From Hymenobacter metallicola (lineage in GTDB: Bacteria; Bacteroidota; Bacteroidia; Cytophagales; Hymenobacteraceae), in the NCBI RefSeq assembly GCF_004745645.1, contig NZ_SRMB01000001.1, positions 2,418,001 to 2,482,000 on the forward strand: DNA of 64,000 bases, read 5' to 3'. This document shows positions 1-8,208 of the stretch, piece after piece. Below the pieces are notes generated by a model. The model saw only the letters and a program-made list of their open reading frames with translations, had not been told where the DNA came from and did no database searches. Positions within the stretch are counted from its first letter, which is position 1. Each line of letters begins with the position of its first letter. Both the position numbers and the translations under genes were made by a program.

Positions 1-308
1 GTAAAGGCCCGGTTATTACGTATGGCCCCGCGGTGCAAAACAACCTGCGGGACTTGATCATCAAAAGCGCCCAGGAAGCGGATATTCCCTTCCAACGGGC
101 TGCCGCCACCCGGGCTACCGGCACCGATACCGATGCCTTCGCCTACTCGGGCTCGGGCGTGGCAGCCGCGCTTATCTCGCTGCCCTTAAAGTACATGCAT
201 ACTACCGTAGAAACAGTCCACGCCGAGGACGTAGACAACGTAACCAAGCTGATCTACGAAACCCTGCTGCGCATTGAGGACGGCCACGACTTCCGCTATT
301 TCAGCTAA
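1..308 (+). CDS. M42 family metallopeptidase, C-terminal fragment
   Basis: The gene is cut by the left edge; the reading frame is open from base 3 to the TAA at 306-308, giving about 100 C-terminal residues. The segment has the late blocks of the M42 aminopeptidase/endoglucanase family: TGTDTDAF, then a PLKYMHTTVETVH block in which the His is an expected metal ligand, followed by a helix ending the protein. M42 enzymes are cytosolic di-metal aminopeptidases of about 350 residues that trim peptides, so about 250 residues are missing upstream. The GTG at 33 is internal, not the start. Family assignment is confident; substrate is unknown. Confidence 0.85.
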   Translation, partial: KGPVITYGPAVQNNLRDLIIKSAQEADIPFQRAAATRATGTDTDAFAYSGSGVAAALISLPLKYMHTTVETVHAEDVDNVTKLIYETLLRIEDGHDFRYFS

Positions 309-328
309 GCTCCGTTCTATTGCTAGTG

Positions 329-404
329 TCATCCTGAGCGTGTGAGGAATTTCTGTTAGACCAGCTTTCTGACTAACGCAGAAGTTCTCACGGGCTCAGG
401 ATGA
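329..404. repeat. Imperfect inverted repeat of about 35-bp arms between genes
   Basis: The left arm starts TCATCCTGAGC and the right arm ends GCTCAGGATGA; the arms pair with a few mismatches and a one-base bulge around a 6-7 nt loop. No T-tract follows, so it is unlikely to be a simple terminator. It resembles the hairpin-type intergenic repeat at 12905-12992, which also has a CTGAGC core. It is probably a REP- or MITE-like element; mobility is inferred only from its form. Confidence 0.6.
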
Positions 405-427
405 TGCGTTTTCTCTGATTCCAACGC

Positions 428-1300
428 ATGAAAATTTCCGGCTTCACCATTGTCAGGAATGCGGTTATCAACGACTACCCCGTTGTAGAGGCCATTCAGT
501 CTATTCTGCCGGTGGTCGATGAAATGCTGGTCAGTATCGGAAACAGCGACGACGCTACCGAGGAGCTGATCCGGTCGATTGGCTCGCCCAAGCTGCGCAT
601 CGTGCATTCGGTATGGGACCCCACCCTGCGCAAGGGCGGAGAAGTGCTGGCCGTAGAAACGACCAAGGCTTTCCAACAGATTGCACCCGACGCCGATTGG
701 GCCTTCTACATTCAGGCCGATGAAGTCGTACCCGAGCAGGACCACGCGGCCATTCGGGCGGCGGCCCAACGCCACCTGCACGACAAAACGGTGCAGGGTC
801 TACTTTTCAAGTACCTGCATTTCTATGGCACTTTTGACTACGTTGGCGACTCGCGGCGCTGGTACGGGCACGAGGTGCGGATTATTCGCAACGACAAAGC
901 CATTACCTCTTTCAAGGATGCCCAAGGTTTCCGCATGAACGGGGAGAAGTTACGGGTGAAGCCAGCTAATGCCTTTGTGTATCACTACGGCTGGGTGAAA
1001 AACCCGGCGCAGATGATGCAGAAAATGAAGCACATCAACCAGCTTTGGCACGGCGACCTGCCCCCCGAGCAACAGCCCTGGGCCACGGCCGAAGCATTTA
1101 CCTTTGACGAGTACGACTCCCTGGAAAAATTTACGGGCCCTCACCCCCGCGTAATGCTGGGCCGCATTGCCCGCCTGAACTGGCAAGTAGCTATTGATGT
1201 AACCAAGAAGCGCTTTTCCCTAAAAAACCGGCTGCTGTACTGGATAGAAAAAGCTACCGGCAAACGGCTGTTTGAGTTCAAGAACTACAAGCTGATTTAA
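428..1300 (+). CDS. Glycosyltransferase family 2-like protein
   Basis: A 290-residue cytosolic protein. The N-terminus has the GT-A opening of family 2 (ISGFTIVRNA, then ALPVVDEMLVSIGNSDD-like spacing) and a QADEVV block near residue 97 at the place of the metal/nucleotide-sugar DxD motif. The C-terminal third is rich in basic and aromatic residues, with a YHYGWVKNP segment typical of Bacteroidota GT2 relatives. Such enzymes move a sugar from a nucleotide donor to a polysaccharide, lipid or protein acceptor. There is no transmembrane segment. The next gene begins 12 bp downstream, so the two may be cotranscribed although their jobs look unrelated. The acceptor cannot be told from sequence. 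Confidence 0.8.
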   Translation: MKISGFTIVRNAVINDYPVVEAIQSILPVVDEMLVSIGNSDDATEELIRSIGSPKLRIVHSVWDPTLRKGGEVLAVETTKAFQQIAPDADWAFYIQADEVVPEQDHAAIRAAAQRHLHDKTVQGLLFKYLHFYGTFDYVGDSRRWYGHEVRIIRNDKAITSFKDAQGFRMNGEKLRVKPANAFVYHYGWVKNPAQMMQKMKHINQLWHGDLPPEQQPWATAEAFTFDEYDSLEKFTGPHPRVMLGRIARLNWQVAIDVTKKRFSLKNRLLYWIEKATGKRLFEFKNYKLI

Positions 1301-1312
1301 TTTCTGCCGCCT

Positions 1313-2113
1313 GTGGACCTGCCCGTTATTCAGCCGCCCCTTACGTTTACCGACCAGATGCAGCGGCGCGTGACGGTGGCGTACCCGCCCCAGCGGATTA
1401 TTTCGCTGGTACCCTCCCAAACAGAGCTGCTCTACGATTTGGGGCTAGCTCACCGCGTGGTCGGCGTCACTAAATTCTGCATTCACCCGGCCCAGGCCCG
1501 GCAGCAAGCTGCTATCATCGGGGGCACCAAGAACTTCGACTTTGCCAAAATTGATGCGCTGCGTCCCGACCTGATTATTGGTAATAAAGAGGAAAATTAC
1601 CAAGTCGGCATTGAGCAGCTGGCGGAAAAGTACCCAGTGTGGCTAAGCGACATCAGCAACCTGGATGAGGCGGGGCGGATGATCCGGCAAGTGGGCGCCC
1701 TGACGGGCACCGCGCCTCGCGCTCAGGAACTGGCTGATACCATTCTTGCCTCCTTTGCCTCCTTGTTGCCCCAAAAGCCTACCTTATCGGCCGCTTACTT
1801 TATCTGGCGCAAACCCTACATGGTAGCGGCCAGCGGGACCTTTATCAATGATATGCTGACGCGGGCGGGCTTCCGCAACGTGTTTGCCGCCCGCAGCCGC
1901 TACCCCGAAATAACGGCTGAACAGCTGGCTACCGCTGCGCCCCAGCTCATCCTGCTGTCGTCGGAGCCCTACCCATTCGCCGAAAAGCACGTGGCCGAAT
2001 TTCAGAAAATCTGTCCCTCGGCCACGGTGCGTATTGTTGATGGGGAGCTGTTCAGCTGGTACGGTAGCCGGCTGCAATACTCCGCTGAGTATTTGCAGCA
2101 ACTAGCCCGCTAA
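1313..2113 (+). CDS. Helical-backbone metal/cobalamin receptor (BtuF-like periplasmic-binding fold)
   Basis: A 266-residue protein with the fold-class signature of ABC-type vitamin B12/iron-chelate binding proteins: RIISLVPSQTELLYDLGL near residue 28, VVGVTKFC, IGGTKNFDFAKI and LRPDLIIGNKEEN. The start used is GTG at 1313, 12 bp after the glycosyltransferase. No signal peptide or lipobox is visible, so either it acts in the cytosol, as several BtuF-like relatives in Bacteroidota appear to, or the true start is elsewhere. No permease or ATPase gene is adjacent. Its end overlaps the end of aroA on the other strand by 4 bp (2110-2113), with no terminator between the converging genes. Confidence 0.75.
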   Translation: MDLPVIQPPLTFTDQMQRRVTVAYPPQRIISLVPSQTELLYDLGLAHRVVGVTKFCIHPAQARQQAAIIGGTKNFDFAKIDALRPDLIIGNKEENYQVGIEQLAEKYPVWLSDISNLDEAGRMIRQVGALTGTAPRAQELADTILASFASLLPQKPTLSAAYFIWRKPYMVAASGTFINDMLTRAGFRNVFAARSRYPEITAEQLATAAPQLILLSSEPYPFAEKHVAEFQKICPSATVRIVDGELFSWYGSRLQYSAEYLQQLAR

Positions 2114-3384
2114 GCCTGCTCCGTTATTTCGAAGCCAGCTTTTCGCAATTCCTTCCAGAACTGCGGGTAGGACTTCCGAACCACGGTCGGGGCCAGCACC
2201 GTCAGCGGGCCGCGCACCGCCAGCGGGGCAAAGGCCATGGCCATACGGTGGTCGTGGTAGGTTTCGACAGTCTGACCAGCAACCTGGAAGGCGGCAACCG
2301 GAACCCGGAACCGCCCAGCGCCTTCATCCACCAGGGCCCCACCAAACTTAGCCAGCTCAGTCTGCAAGGCCGCAATTCGGTCGGTTTCTTTGATACGCAG
2401 GCTTTCCAAACCCGTAAGAACTAGCGGCACGCCGAGGGCGGCTGCCACTACGGCTACCGTTTGGGCCAGGTCGGGGCAATCGGTAAAGTCCAGCTCTACC
2501 CCACTGCCCACTGGAACTTGGGTGAGCGTTACGCCCTGTTCGCTAAATTCGGTGGCTACCCCTAGCTGCGCCATAATGCGCACAATGGCTTGGTCGCCTT
2601 GCCAAGAGTGCTGGCGCAACCCCGGTAGCGTAATCGTAGAACCAGCCGGTGCCAGCGCCACCATGGCGTACCAGTAGCTAGCCGCCGACCAGTCGGACTC
2701 TATCGTGTAGTCGGCTGCGTGGTAGGCCTGGGGGCGCACTTCAATTACTTCGCCCAAGTCGCGGCACTGGCCCCCGAAATGCTGCATTAATGACTGCGTC
2801 ATTCGAATGTAGGGCCGGGAGCCTATTTTACCGGTCAGGCGCAGCCGCAAACCGCCCGGCAACTGGGGGCCTACCATCATCAGGGCAGAAATATACTGGC
2901 TGCTGATGTCGCCACGCACACTTAACTCAGCGGGCTCTTGCTCGTTGAGTTCCGGCACCCACCCTTGCAGTTGCAGGGGTGGGTAGCCTTCCTGCTCGGT
3001 ATAGTCGATACGCGCACCTAACTCCCGCAGGGCATCGACCAACACGCCAATGGGACGCTGCCGCATGCGGGCCGTACCAGTTAGCAGCACTTGCCGGCCC
3101 GTTACTGCCAGATACGCCGTCAGAAACCGCATCACGGTACCGGCATCTTCGGCATTGAGCTTAGGGGCAGTAGCGGGTTCGGCCAGCAGCCGCTGCATCA
3201 GCTCGGTATCGTTGGCGTCGGAAAGGTTGCGGAGTTGTCCGCCCCCGGCCAGAGCTTGAATAATGAGGGCCCGGTTGCTCTCACTTTTAGAGGCCGGCAG
3301 CTGGGCACTTCCCCCTAAGGGAGCTCCTTGCCAGCGCAGCAGTAAGGAAGAAGAAGTATCGATGGGTGAAAAGCGTTTAGTCAG
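2110..3384 (-). CDS. aroA: 3-phosphoshikimate 1-carboxyvinyltransferase (EPSP synthase), non-canonical start
   Basis: EPSP synthase joins shikimate-3-phosphate and PEP in the sixth step of chorismate synthesis. The conserved N-terminal block ASKSESNRALII, a NAEDAGTVMRFL block and the late KETDRI motif are all present. The first in-frame ATG (3198) lies after the conserved SKSESNR segment, so it cannot be the true start. The frame stays open back to a TAA at 3406-3408 but contains no ATG, GTG or TTG there; I use the CTG at 3384 as the least bad choice, giving 424 residues. A TTG at about 3404 would come into frame if the T7 run (3385-3391, minus-strand sense) had one more T. The gene follows aroB by 26 bp and is probably cotranscribed and translationally coupled. 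Confidence 0.85.
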   Translation of the reverse strand: MTKRFSPIDTSSSLLLRWQGAPLGGSAQLPASKSESNRALIIQALAGGGQLRNLSDANDTELMQRLLAEPATAPKLNAEDAGTVMRFLTAYLAVTGRQVLLTGTARMRQRPIGVLVDALRELGARIDYTEQEGYPPLQLQGWVPELNEQEPAELSVRGDISSQYISALMMVGPQLPGGLRLRLTGKIGSRPYIRMTQSLMQHFGGQCRDLGEVIEVRPQAYHAADYTIESDWSAASYWYAMVALAPAGSTITLPGLRQHSWQGDQAIVRIMAQLGVATEFSEQGVTLTQVPVGSGVELDFTDCPDLAQTVAVVAAALGVPLVLTGLESLRIKETDRIAALQTELAKFGGALVDEGAGRFRVPVAAFQVAGQTVETYHDHRMAMAFAPLAVRGPLTVLAPTVVRKSYPQFWKELRKAGFEITEQA

Positions 3385-3410
3385 AAAAAAAGTTGCGGCC
3401 GCAAATTAGC

Positions 3411-4460
3411 CTACTCTAACCGATGATAGTAGCGCAACGACTCCGCAATTTCCGCCACGGTCACCGGCTGGTCGTAGAGGGCTTTGCCAATACCATCCAG
3501 CAGCGTACAGTTAATCGTCGAGCCACTGTTCTTTTTGTCCTGCAGGGCCAGCTCGGCAATGGGCTCGGCTTCCAGGGTTACAAACTGCACTTTCTCGAAC
3601 ACGGAAAATAGAAATAGCTCGATGCTCTCCTGCTCCTGACTGCTGAGCAAACCGCGCTGGGCCGACAGCCACGCCTCGCAGAGCATGCCAGCAGCAACGG
3701 CTTCACCGTGCAGAATTTCACGGCCGGGCTGCGCCAGCAAATAGCTTTCCAAGGCGTGGCCCACGGTGTGGCCAAAGTTGAGCACCTTGCGCAGCCCCGA
3801 TTCCAGCGGGTCGGCTTCCACAATCCGTTGCTTGGTGGCCACGGAGGCCTCGATGATAGAAGCCCAGTCTTCTACCAACACGCCGGCCTGACGCTGGGTA
3901 GCAAAAGCCCCTGCATCAGCAATCAGCCAGTGCTTGACAACTTCCGCGTAGCCCGACTTCAATTGGCGGCCGTCCAGCGTACGCAGAAATTGGGGGTCGA
4001 TATATACCCCCGCCGGCTCCTGAAATACGCCGATTTGGTTTTTGAAGCCCTGAAAATCAATGCCGGTTTTGCCCCCCACGCTGGCATCAACTTGCGCCAG
4101 CAAGGTGGTTGGCACCTGAATAAACCGGATGCCCCGCTTGTAGGTAGCGGCACAAAACCCGCCCAAGTCGGTGATAACGCCCCCACCCAGGTTGACTACC
4201 ACCGCAAACCGGTCCGCTGAATTGTCAGTGAGCTGATTCCACACGGTTTCGCAACTGGTAATGGTCTTGTACTCCTCGCCAGCGGGCAACTCGATAAGTG
4301 TGTGGGCCGGTAACTGAGGCTGCAGAATAGGGTAGCAATACCGGAACGTATTGGCATCTACCACTACAAATATTTGACTTACAGCCGGTTGCTGTAAGGC
4401 TTCCAGCAACTTAGGTAGAGCATCGGCTCCAATCACAACTTCATTGTTCAAATATTTCAT
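3411..4460 (-). CDS. aroB: 3-dehydroquinate synthase
   Basis: AroB converts DAHP to 3-dehydroquinate, the second step of the shikimate pathway, using NAD+ and a divalent metal. The 349-residue protein has the NAD-binding block NLGGGVITDLGG near residue 92, PTTLLAQVDASVGGKTGID around 117-135 and NFGHTVGHALE near 230, which supplies metal-ligand histidines. Length matches the family. It lies just upstream of aroA on the same strand, so aroB-aroA form an operon, and the DAHP synthase that feeds it lies 0.6 kb away on the same strand. The region upstream is AT-rich and shared with the divergent lipoprotein gene. Confidence 0.95.
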   Translation of the reverse strand: MKYLNNEVVIGADALPKLLEALQQPAVSQIFVVVDANTFRYCYPILQPQLPAHTLIELPAGEEYKTITSCETVWNQLTDNSADRFAVVVNLGGGVITDLGGFCAATYKRGIRFIQVPTTLLAQVDASVGGKTGIDFQGFKNQIGVFQEPAGVYIDPQFLRTLDGRQLKSGYAEVVKHWLIADAGAFATQRQAGVLVEDWASIIEASVATKQRIVEADPLESGLRKVLNFGHTVGHALESYLLAQPGREILHGEAVAAGMLCEAWLSAQRGLLSSQEQESIELFLFSVFEKVQFVTLEAEPIAELALQDKKNSGSTINCTLLDGIGKALYDQPVTVAEIAESLRYYHRLE

Positions 4461-4581
4461 TTTTAAACAAAATAAATTTCACCAGTGGCATGTTTTAAGG
4501 CAACAAAACCTTATTTTGGTGCAAAATTTAGGTTTAAGAGAATTACACGTTTGGGAAAGTAACAACTACTCTATTACTCTC

Positions 4582-5031
4582 ATGAAAGCTTTTTATTCGC
4601 CCTGGCTCTACGTGTTTTGTGTAGCAGTCAGTGGTTCGGCATGTAGCCGTGACTCGATGCCCACCATGGAGGAGCAATTGGTTGGCCGCTGGGAATGGGT
4701 CCAGACTGCCAGCACTGCCAGCACCGGGGCTGCTACGCCAGCCAGTACCGGGCATACCGTAGTAGTGGAATTTGACCGGCGGGGCCGGGCCCGCTTTTAT
4801 CAGGATGGAGCCATGATAGGCGCCGCTAAGTTCCGCTTGAAAGCTGTGGGTAACGGCTGGCGCAAAAGCAAGAACCTTATCATCTATCGAGGCTACAAAA
4901 GCCAGCAGTTCTACACCGTTTCGGGCAACAAGCTTATTCTGCAGGATACGGACAACAGTAAGGGAGGCAACGTCTACTACAAAGGCAAGCACTCCGAAAG
5001 AAACTATACCGGCTTAGCGGGCAAGAATTAA
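4582..5031 (+). CDS. Small lipoprotein, lipocalin-like size, unknown function
   Basis: I start at the ATG at 4582, which gives a signal peptide ending in a lipobox (SGSAC, Cys about 21) followed by SRDSMPTMEEQLVGRWEWVQT-type sequence. The GRWEW block at the start of the mature domain is common in small beta-barrel lipoproteins of Bacteroidota that fold like lipocalins. The protein is 149 residues and ends in several beta-strand-like segments. It is predicted to be lipid-anchored in the envelope. It is divergent from aroB and convergent with the DAHP synthase gene; I see no functional link. No specific role can be assigned. Confidence 0.7.
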   Translation: MKAFYSPWLYVFCVAVSGSACSRDSMPTMEEQLVGRWEWVQTASTASTGAATPASTGHTVVVEFDRRGRARFYQDGAMIGAAKFRLKAVGNGWRKSKNLIIYRGYKSQQFYTVSGNKLILQDTDNSKGGNVYYKGKHSERNYTGLAGKN

Positions 5032-5052
5032 ACAGGCTGGCAAGGGCAGGGG

Positions 5053-6150
5053 TTAATCAGGCCGCTGCAGAATTTCGGTTTGCTTCCGAATACTTTCCAA
5101 GTGTATAAGCTTGTAAAGCTCGGCGACGAACTTCTCATTGACACGCAGTTTGTTGCCCCATTGCAGGCGCGAAGTGAAGATTTCATTCCATCTGTCCAGC
5201 TGCAGAATCTTAACGTTGTTTTCGCGCTTATACTCGGCCAGCTCCTCTACCAAGGCCATGCGCCGGGCCAGGGCTTCGATAATTTCCCGGTCGGCCACGT
5301 CCATTTTCTGGCGCAGCTCCTCGGCTTTGTTCAGATAGTCCGCGTTGTCGCTCGAACGGTACCGGTATTTTAATTCTGCCAGAATTTCGCCCAGCCGCGG
5401 AGGCGTCACTTGCTGCTCGGCATCACTTAGGGCATGGTCCGGATCCGGGTGGGTTTCTATCATCAACCCGTCGTAGTCCAGGTCCAGGGCCTTTTGAGCA
5501 ATGGGGAGCAGCAGGTCACGCCGGCCCCCAATATGGCTGGGGTCGCAGATAAGCGGCAAGTGGGGAAAACGCGTTTTAAGCTCGATAGCCAGTTGCCAGG
5601 TGGGAGCATTGCGGTAGCGCGAGGGCGCAAACGTGCTGAAGCCCCGATGGATGGCCGCTAGCTGGGTAATGCCGGCCCGCTCGAGCCGTTCCAAGGCCCC
5701 AGCCCACAGCGCGACATCCGGATTAACCGGATTTTTCACCATAACGGGAACATTAGTTCCGGCTAGGGCATCGGCCAGCTCCTGCACGGCAAATGGGTTC
5801 ACCGTCGTGCGCGCCCCAATCCAGAGTACGTCCACACCGTAGGCCAGTGCGTCTTCCACGTGGCGGGGCGTGGCAACTTCCACCGTCACGGGCAAGCCCA
5901 CCTCTTCTTTGACCCGGCGCAGCCAATGCAGCCCCCCCACTCCTACTCCCTCAAACGACCCGGGCCGGGTGCGCGGCTTCCAGATGCCCGCCCGAAACAA
6001 ATCTATCTTGCCCAAGGCCTGCACTCCCCGGGCGGTGGCCAAAACTTGTTCTTCTGTTTCGGCGCTACAGGGCCCCGCAATCAGCATGGGGCTGCCTTTG
6101 GCGGCTAGGATGCGAGTGAAAAAGGTTTCGGTGGTAATTGCGCTTTCCAT
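5053..6150 (-). CDS. Bifunctional DAHP synthase / chorismate mutase (type II)
   Basis: A 365-residue fusion. Residues 1 to about 260 are the class I-beta-like DAHP synthase (LIAGPCSAE, GIWKPRTRPGSFEG, KNPVNPD, CDPSHIGG), which condenses PEP and erythrose-4-phosphate in the first shikimate step. Residues about 275-360 are an AroQ chorismate mutase (RQKMDVADREIIEALARRM, then AEYKRENNVKI), which makes prephenate for Phe and Tyr. This fusion is typical of Bacteroidota; the mutase domain can also serve as an allosteric sensor in such fusions. It lies close to aroB and aroA on the same strand, with a lipoprotein gene on the other strand between them, so this is a loose cluster, not one operon. Confidence 0.93.
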   Translation of the reverse strand: MESAITTETFFTRILAAKGSPMLIAGPCSAETEEQVLATARGVQALGKIDLFRAGIWKPRTRPGSFEGVGVGGLHWLRRVKEEVGLPVTVEVATPRHVEDALAYGVDVLWIGARTTVNPFAVQELADALAGTNVPVMVKNPVNPDVALWAGALERLERAGITQLAAIHRGFSTFAPSRYRNAPTWQLAIELKTRFPHLPLICDPSHIGGRRDLLLPIAQKALDLDYDGLMIETHPDPDHALSDAEQQVTPPRLGEILAELKYRYRSSDNADYLNKAEELRQKMDVADREIIEALARRMALVEELAEYKRENNVKILQLDRWNEIFTSRLQWGNKLRVNEKFVAELYKLIHLESIRKQTEILQRPD

Positions 6151-6326
6151 AGGTGGAGTGAAAAAGAACGGAGACGCTGATTGGCGCCGGCTTGCCTAAC
6201 CAGAGGAAATACCCAAAAAATGACAAGGTACCACGGTAACTATGCCGGCCGGAACGATGTTTAACGGCTATCTTCGCCCTGCCAAAGAGGCCTCTCCTAT
6301 TAGCCCGCCCAAAGCTAGCCACCCGC

Positions 6327-7517
6327 ATGCCAGTAACCCAATCTCCGCCCATTTCCTTTACCGACACGGCCGTTGCCTTCGCCTCCAAATCAGATGGTGA
6401 GCTGCGCCGAATGTACGCCCTGTTCGCCGCCATGAACAACAATACCTTGGTTAAAACCGGGGGCGGCTTGATGAAAACTGCGCTGAAGTGGAATCTACCG
6501 GTCAAATTTCTGATCAAGAAAACCATCTTCGAGCAGTTCTGCGGCGGCGAGACTATCCGCGAGTGTCTGCCCGTGATTGAAGAGCTGGGTCGCTATAATA
6601 TTGGCACCATCCTCGATTATTCGGTGGAAGGAGAAGGCAATGACCGGAGTTTCGACCAAACCCGCGACGAGATTCTGGCGACCATCGACTTGGCCCACCG
6701 CTCGACGCATATTCCTTTCTCGGTATTCAAAGTAACCGGCGTAGCCGACAGCACCCTGCTGGAGAAAGTGCAGAGCGGCCAAACGCTTTCTGCCGCTGAG
6801 CAAGCCAGCTACGACCGCGCCAAAGCCCGGGTAGACGCTATCTGCGCCCGCGCCCATCAGTATGGCGTTCGGGTGTTTGTGGATGCGGAAGAAAGCTGGT
6901 TCCAAACCACCATCGACGACTTGACCTACGAGATGATGGCGAAGTATAACCGCGAGTCGGCCATCGTTTGGAACACGTACCAGCTCTACCGCCACGACCG
7001 GCTTGAGGCGATTCAGCAGGCGTATGACGCGGCGGTGAAAGGCAACTACTACTTGGGTGGGAAACTCGTGCGGGGTGCTTATATGGAGAAGGAAGGCCGG
7101 GTGGCCGCTCAACGGGGCTACCAAAACCCGATTAATCCCACCAAGAATGCCACCGATCAGCTGTATGATGAGGCCTTACGGTACTGCGTCGCCCATGCCG
7201 ATAGGATCAGCATCTGCGCTGGCACGCATAATGAGGCTAGTTCCTTGTTGCTTACCGAGCTGATGCAAGAAGCCGGCCTGCGCCCCAATGACCCGCGCAT
7301 CTGGTTTGCCCAGCTCTACGGCATGAGCGACAACCTTACCTATAACCTGGCTAACGCCGGCTACAACACGGCTAAGTATGTGCCTTACGGCCCCGTAGAA
7401 TCGGTAATGCCCTACCTGCTACGCCGGGCCGACGAAAATACGGCTATTGCTGGCCAGAGCAGCCGGGAGTTTTTACTTATTCAAAAGGAAATAGCCCGGC
7501 GTAAGGCCCGTAAATAG
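6327..7517 (+). CDS. Proline dehydrogenase
   Basis: A 396-residue single-domain proline dehydrogenase, which oxidises proline to pyrroline-5-carboxylate with FAD and passes electrons to the quinone pool. Typical PRODH blocks are visible: FCGGETIRECLP, ILDYSVEGEG, FSVFKVTG, VFVDAEES, LGGKLVRGAYMEKE, CAGTHNEAS, and the C-terminal YVPYGPVESVMPYLLRRADEN, which lines the FAD/proline site. It is not fused to P5C dehydrogenase, as is usual in Bacteroidota. It is followed by a strong terminator at 7564-7609, so it is probably the last gene of its transcript. Confidence 0.93.
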   Translation: MPVTQSPPISFTDTAVAFASKSDGELRRMYALFAAMNNNTLVKTGGGLMKTALKWNLPVKFLIKKTIFEQFCGGETIRECLPVIEELGRYNIGTILDYSVEGEGNDRSFDQTRDEILATIDLAHRSTHIPFSVFKVTGVADSTLLEKVQSGQTLSAAEQASYDRAKARVDAICARAHQYGVRVFVDAEESWFQTTIDDLTYEMMAKYNRESAIVWNTYQLYRHDRLEAIQQAYDAAVKGNYYLGGKLVRGAYMEKEGRVAAQRGYQNPINPTKNATDQLYDEALRYCVAHADRISICAGTHNEASSLLLTELMQEAGLRPNDPRIWFAQLYGMSDNLTYNLANAGYNTAKYVPYGPVESVMPYLLRRADENTAIAGQSSREFLLIQKEIARRKARK

Positions 7518-7563
7518 CCTGTAGACAAGGTTTTCCTTACTCGGCACAATTTTGGTTAGCGGC

Positions 7564-7609
7564 GGCCCGCAGCCCAGGAAATGATAATCCTGGGTTGTGG
7601 GCCTTTTTT
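7564..7609 (+). terminator. Rho-independent terminator after proline dehydrogenase
   Basis: A 16-bp stem (7564-7579 with 7588-7603, two G-T wobbles) with an 8-nt loop, followed by T6. It sits about 45 bp after the stop codon. An ATG inside the loop (7581) opens a longer frame of the next gene but is an unlikely start for this reason. Confidence 0.85.
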
Positions 7610-7643
7610 CTTACTTTCATCACCCATTTCGCTCCCTACCCAC

Positions 7644-8012
7644 ATGATCGGCCGAGTACGTAGCCATTTAATCCGATTTGCCCGCCACCAAGTAGGCACT
7701 ACCAGTTACCTCAATTTGGTTCAGGAAGCTGAATTAGGTTTTAATCTGGAAATCTCCCACGAGAAAGCTCGCCTAAACGAGTTACTGGCCGAAATTTCGG
7801 AAACTGAGCATCAAGCAGGCCGGCCTATTTTAAGCTGCTTGGTGAAAGTAGAAGGCTCCAAAGGACAAGGCGACAACTTTTACAAGCTCTGTGAGCGGCT
7901 TGGCCTAGGTGAATGGCGGACGCTGAAGCAGGATCCGGACTTTCTGAAAACAATGCGGCGCGAGTGCCGCGCCTTTTGGCTGAATACGGCTAACTACGAG
8001 CAATTCGCTTAG
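7644..8012 (+). CDS. Conserved-looking small hypothetical protein
   Basis: A 122-residue protein that I do not recognise. I start at the ATG at 7644 because the earlier ATG (7581) lies in the loop of the upstream terminator and would add a spurious hydrophobic leader. The sequence is a soluble mixed alpha protein with a basic N-terminus (IGRVRSHLIRFARHQVG) and a C-terminal half containing KVEGSKGQGDNFYKLCERLGLGEW. This mix of basic and aromatic residues would be compatible with nucleic-acid or protein binding, but that is only a guess. It is flanked by a terminator upstream and a stress-protein gene 196 bp downstream, so it is probably a single-gene unit. Confidence 0.55.
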   Translation: MIGRVRSHLIRFARHQVGTTSYLNLVQEAELGFNLEISHEKARLNELLAEISETEHQAGRPILSCLVKVEGSKGQGDNFYKLCERLGLGEWRTLKQDPDFLKTMRRECRAFWLNTANYEQFA

Positions 8013-8208
8013 GCCGCTAGTTTGGCGGCTTTCTGCGGTGTCAATTAGAAAAAAAAGGCGGGGATACTTGGACTGGTAAAAGTTTTTTTGTAACCCCTTG
8101 GAGAAAGCTCACGTTAAGAACCCCGAAGCTGAAGCACATACTACTTCACGGTAGCTTCCTCTTCTGGCTTCCTTACCTATTCCCTTCCCCACTCAACTAA
8201 CCTTTCCA

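Noticed and set aside
8012-8034. GCCGC...GGCGGC hairpin after the small hypothetical gene
   Set aside because: Short stem and only TTTC after it; too weak to call a terminator.
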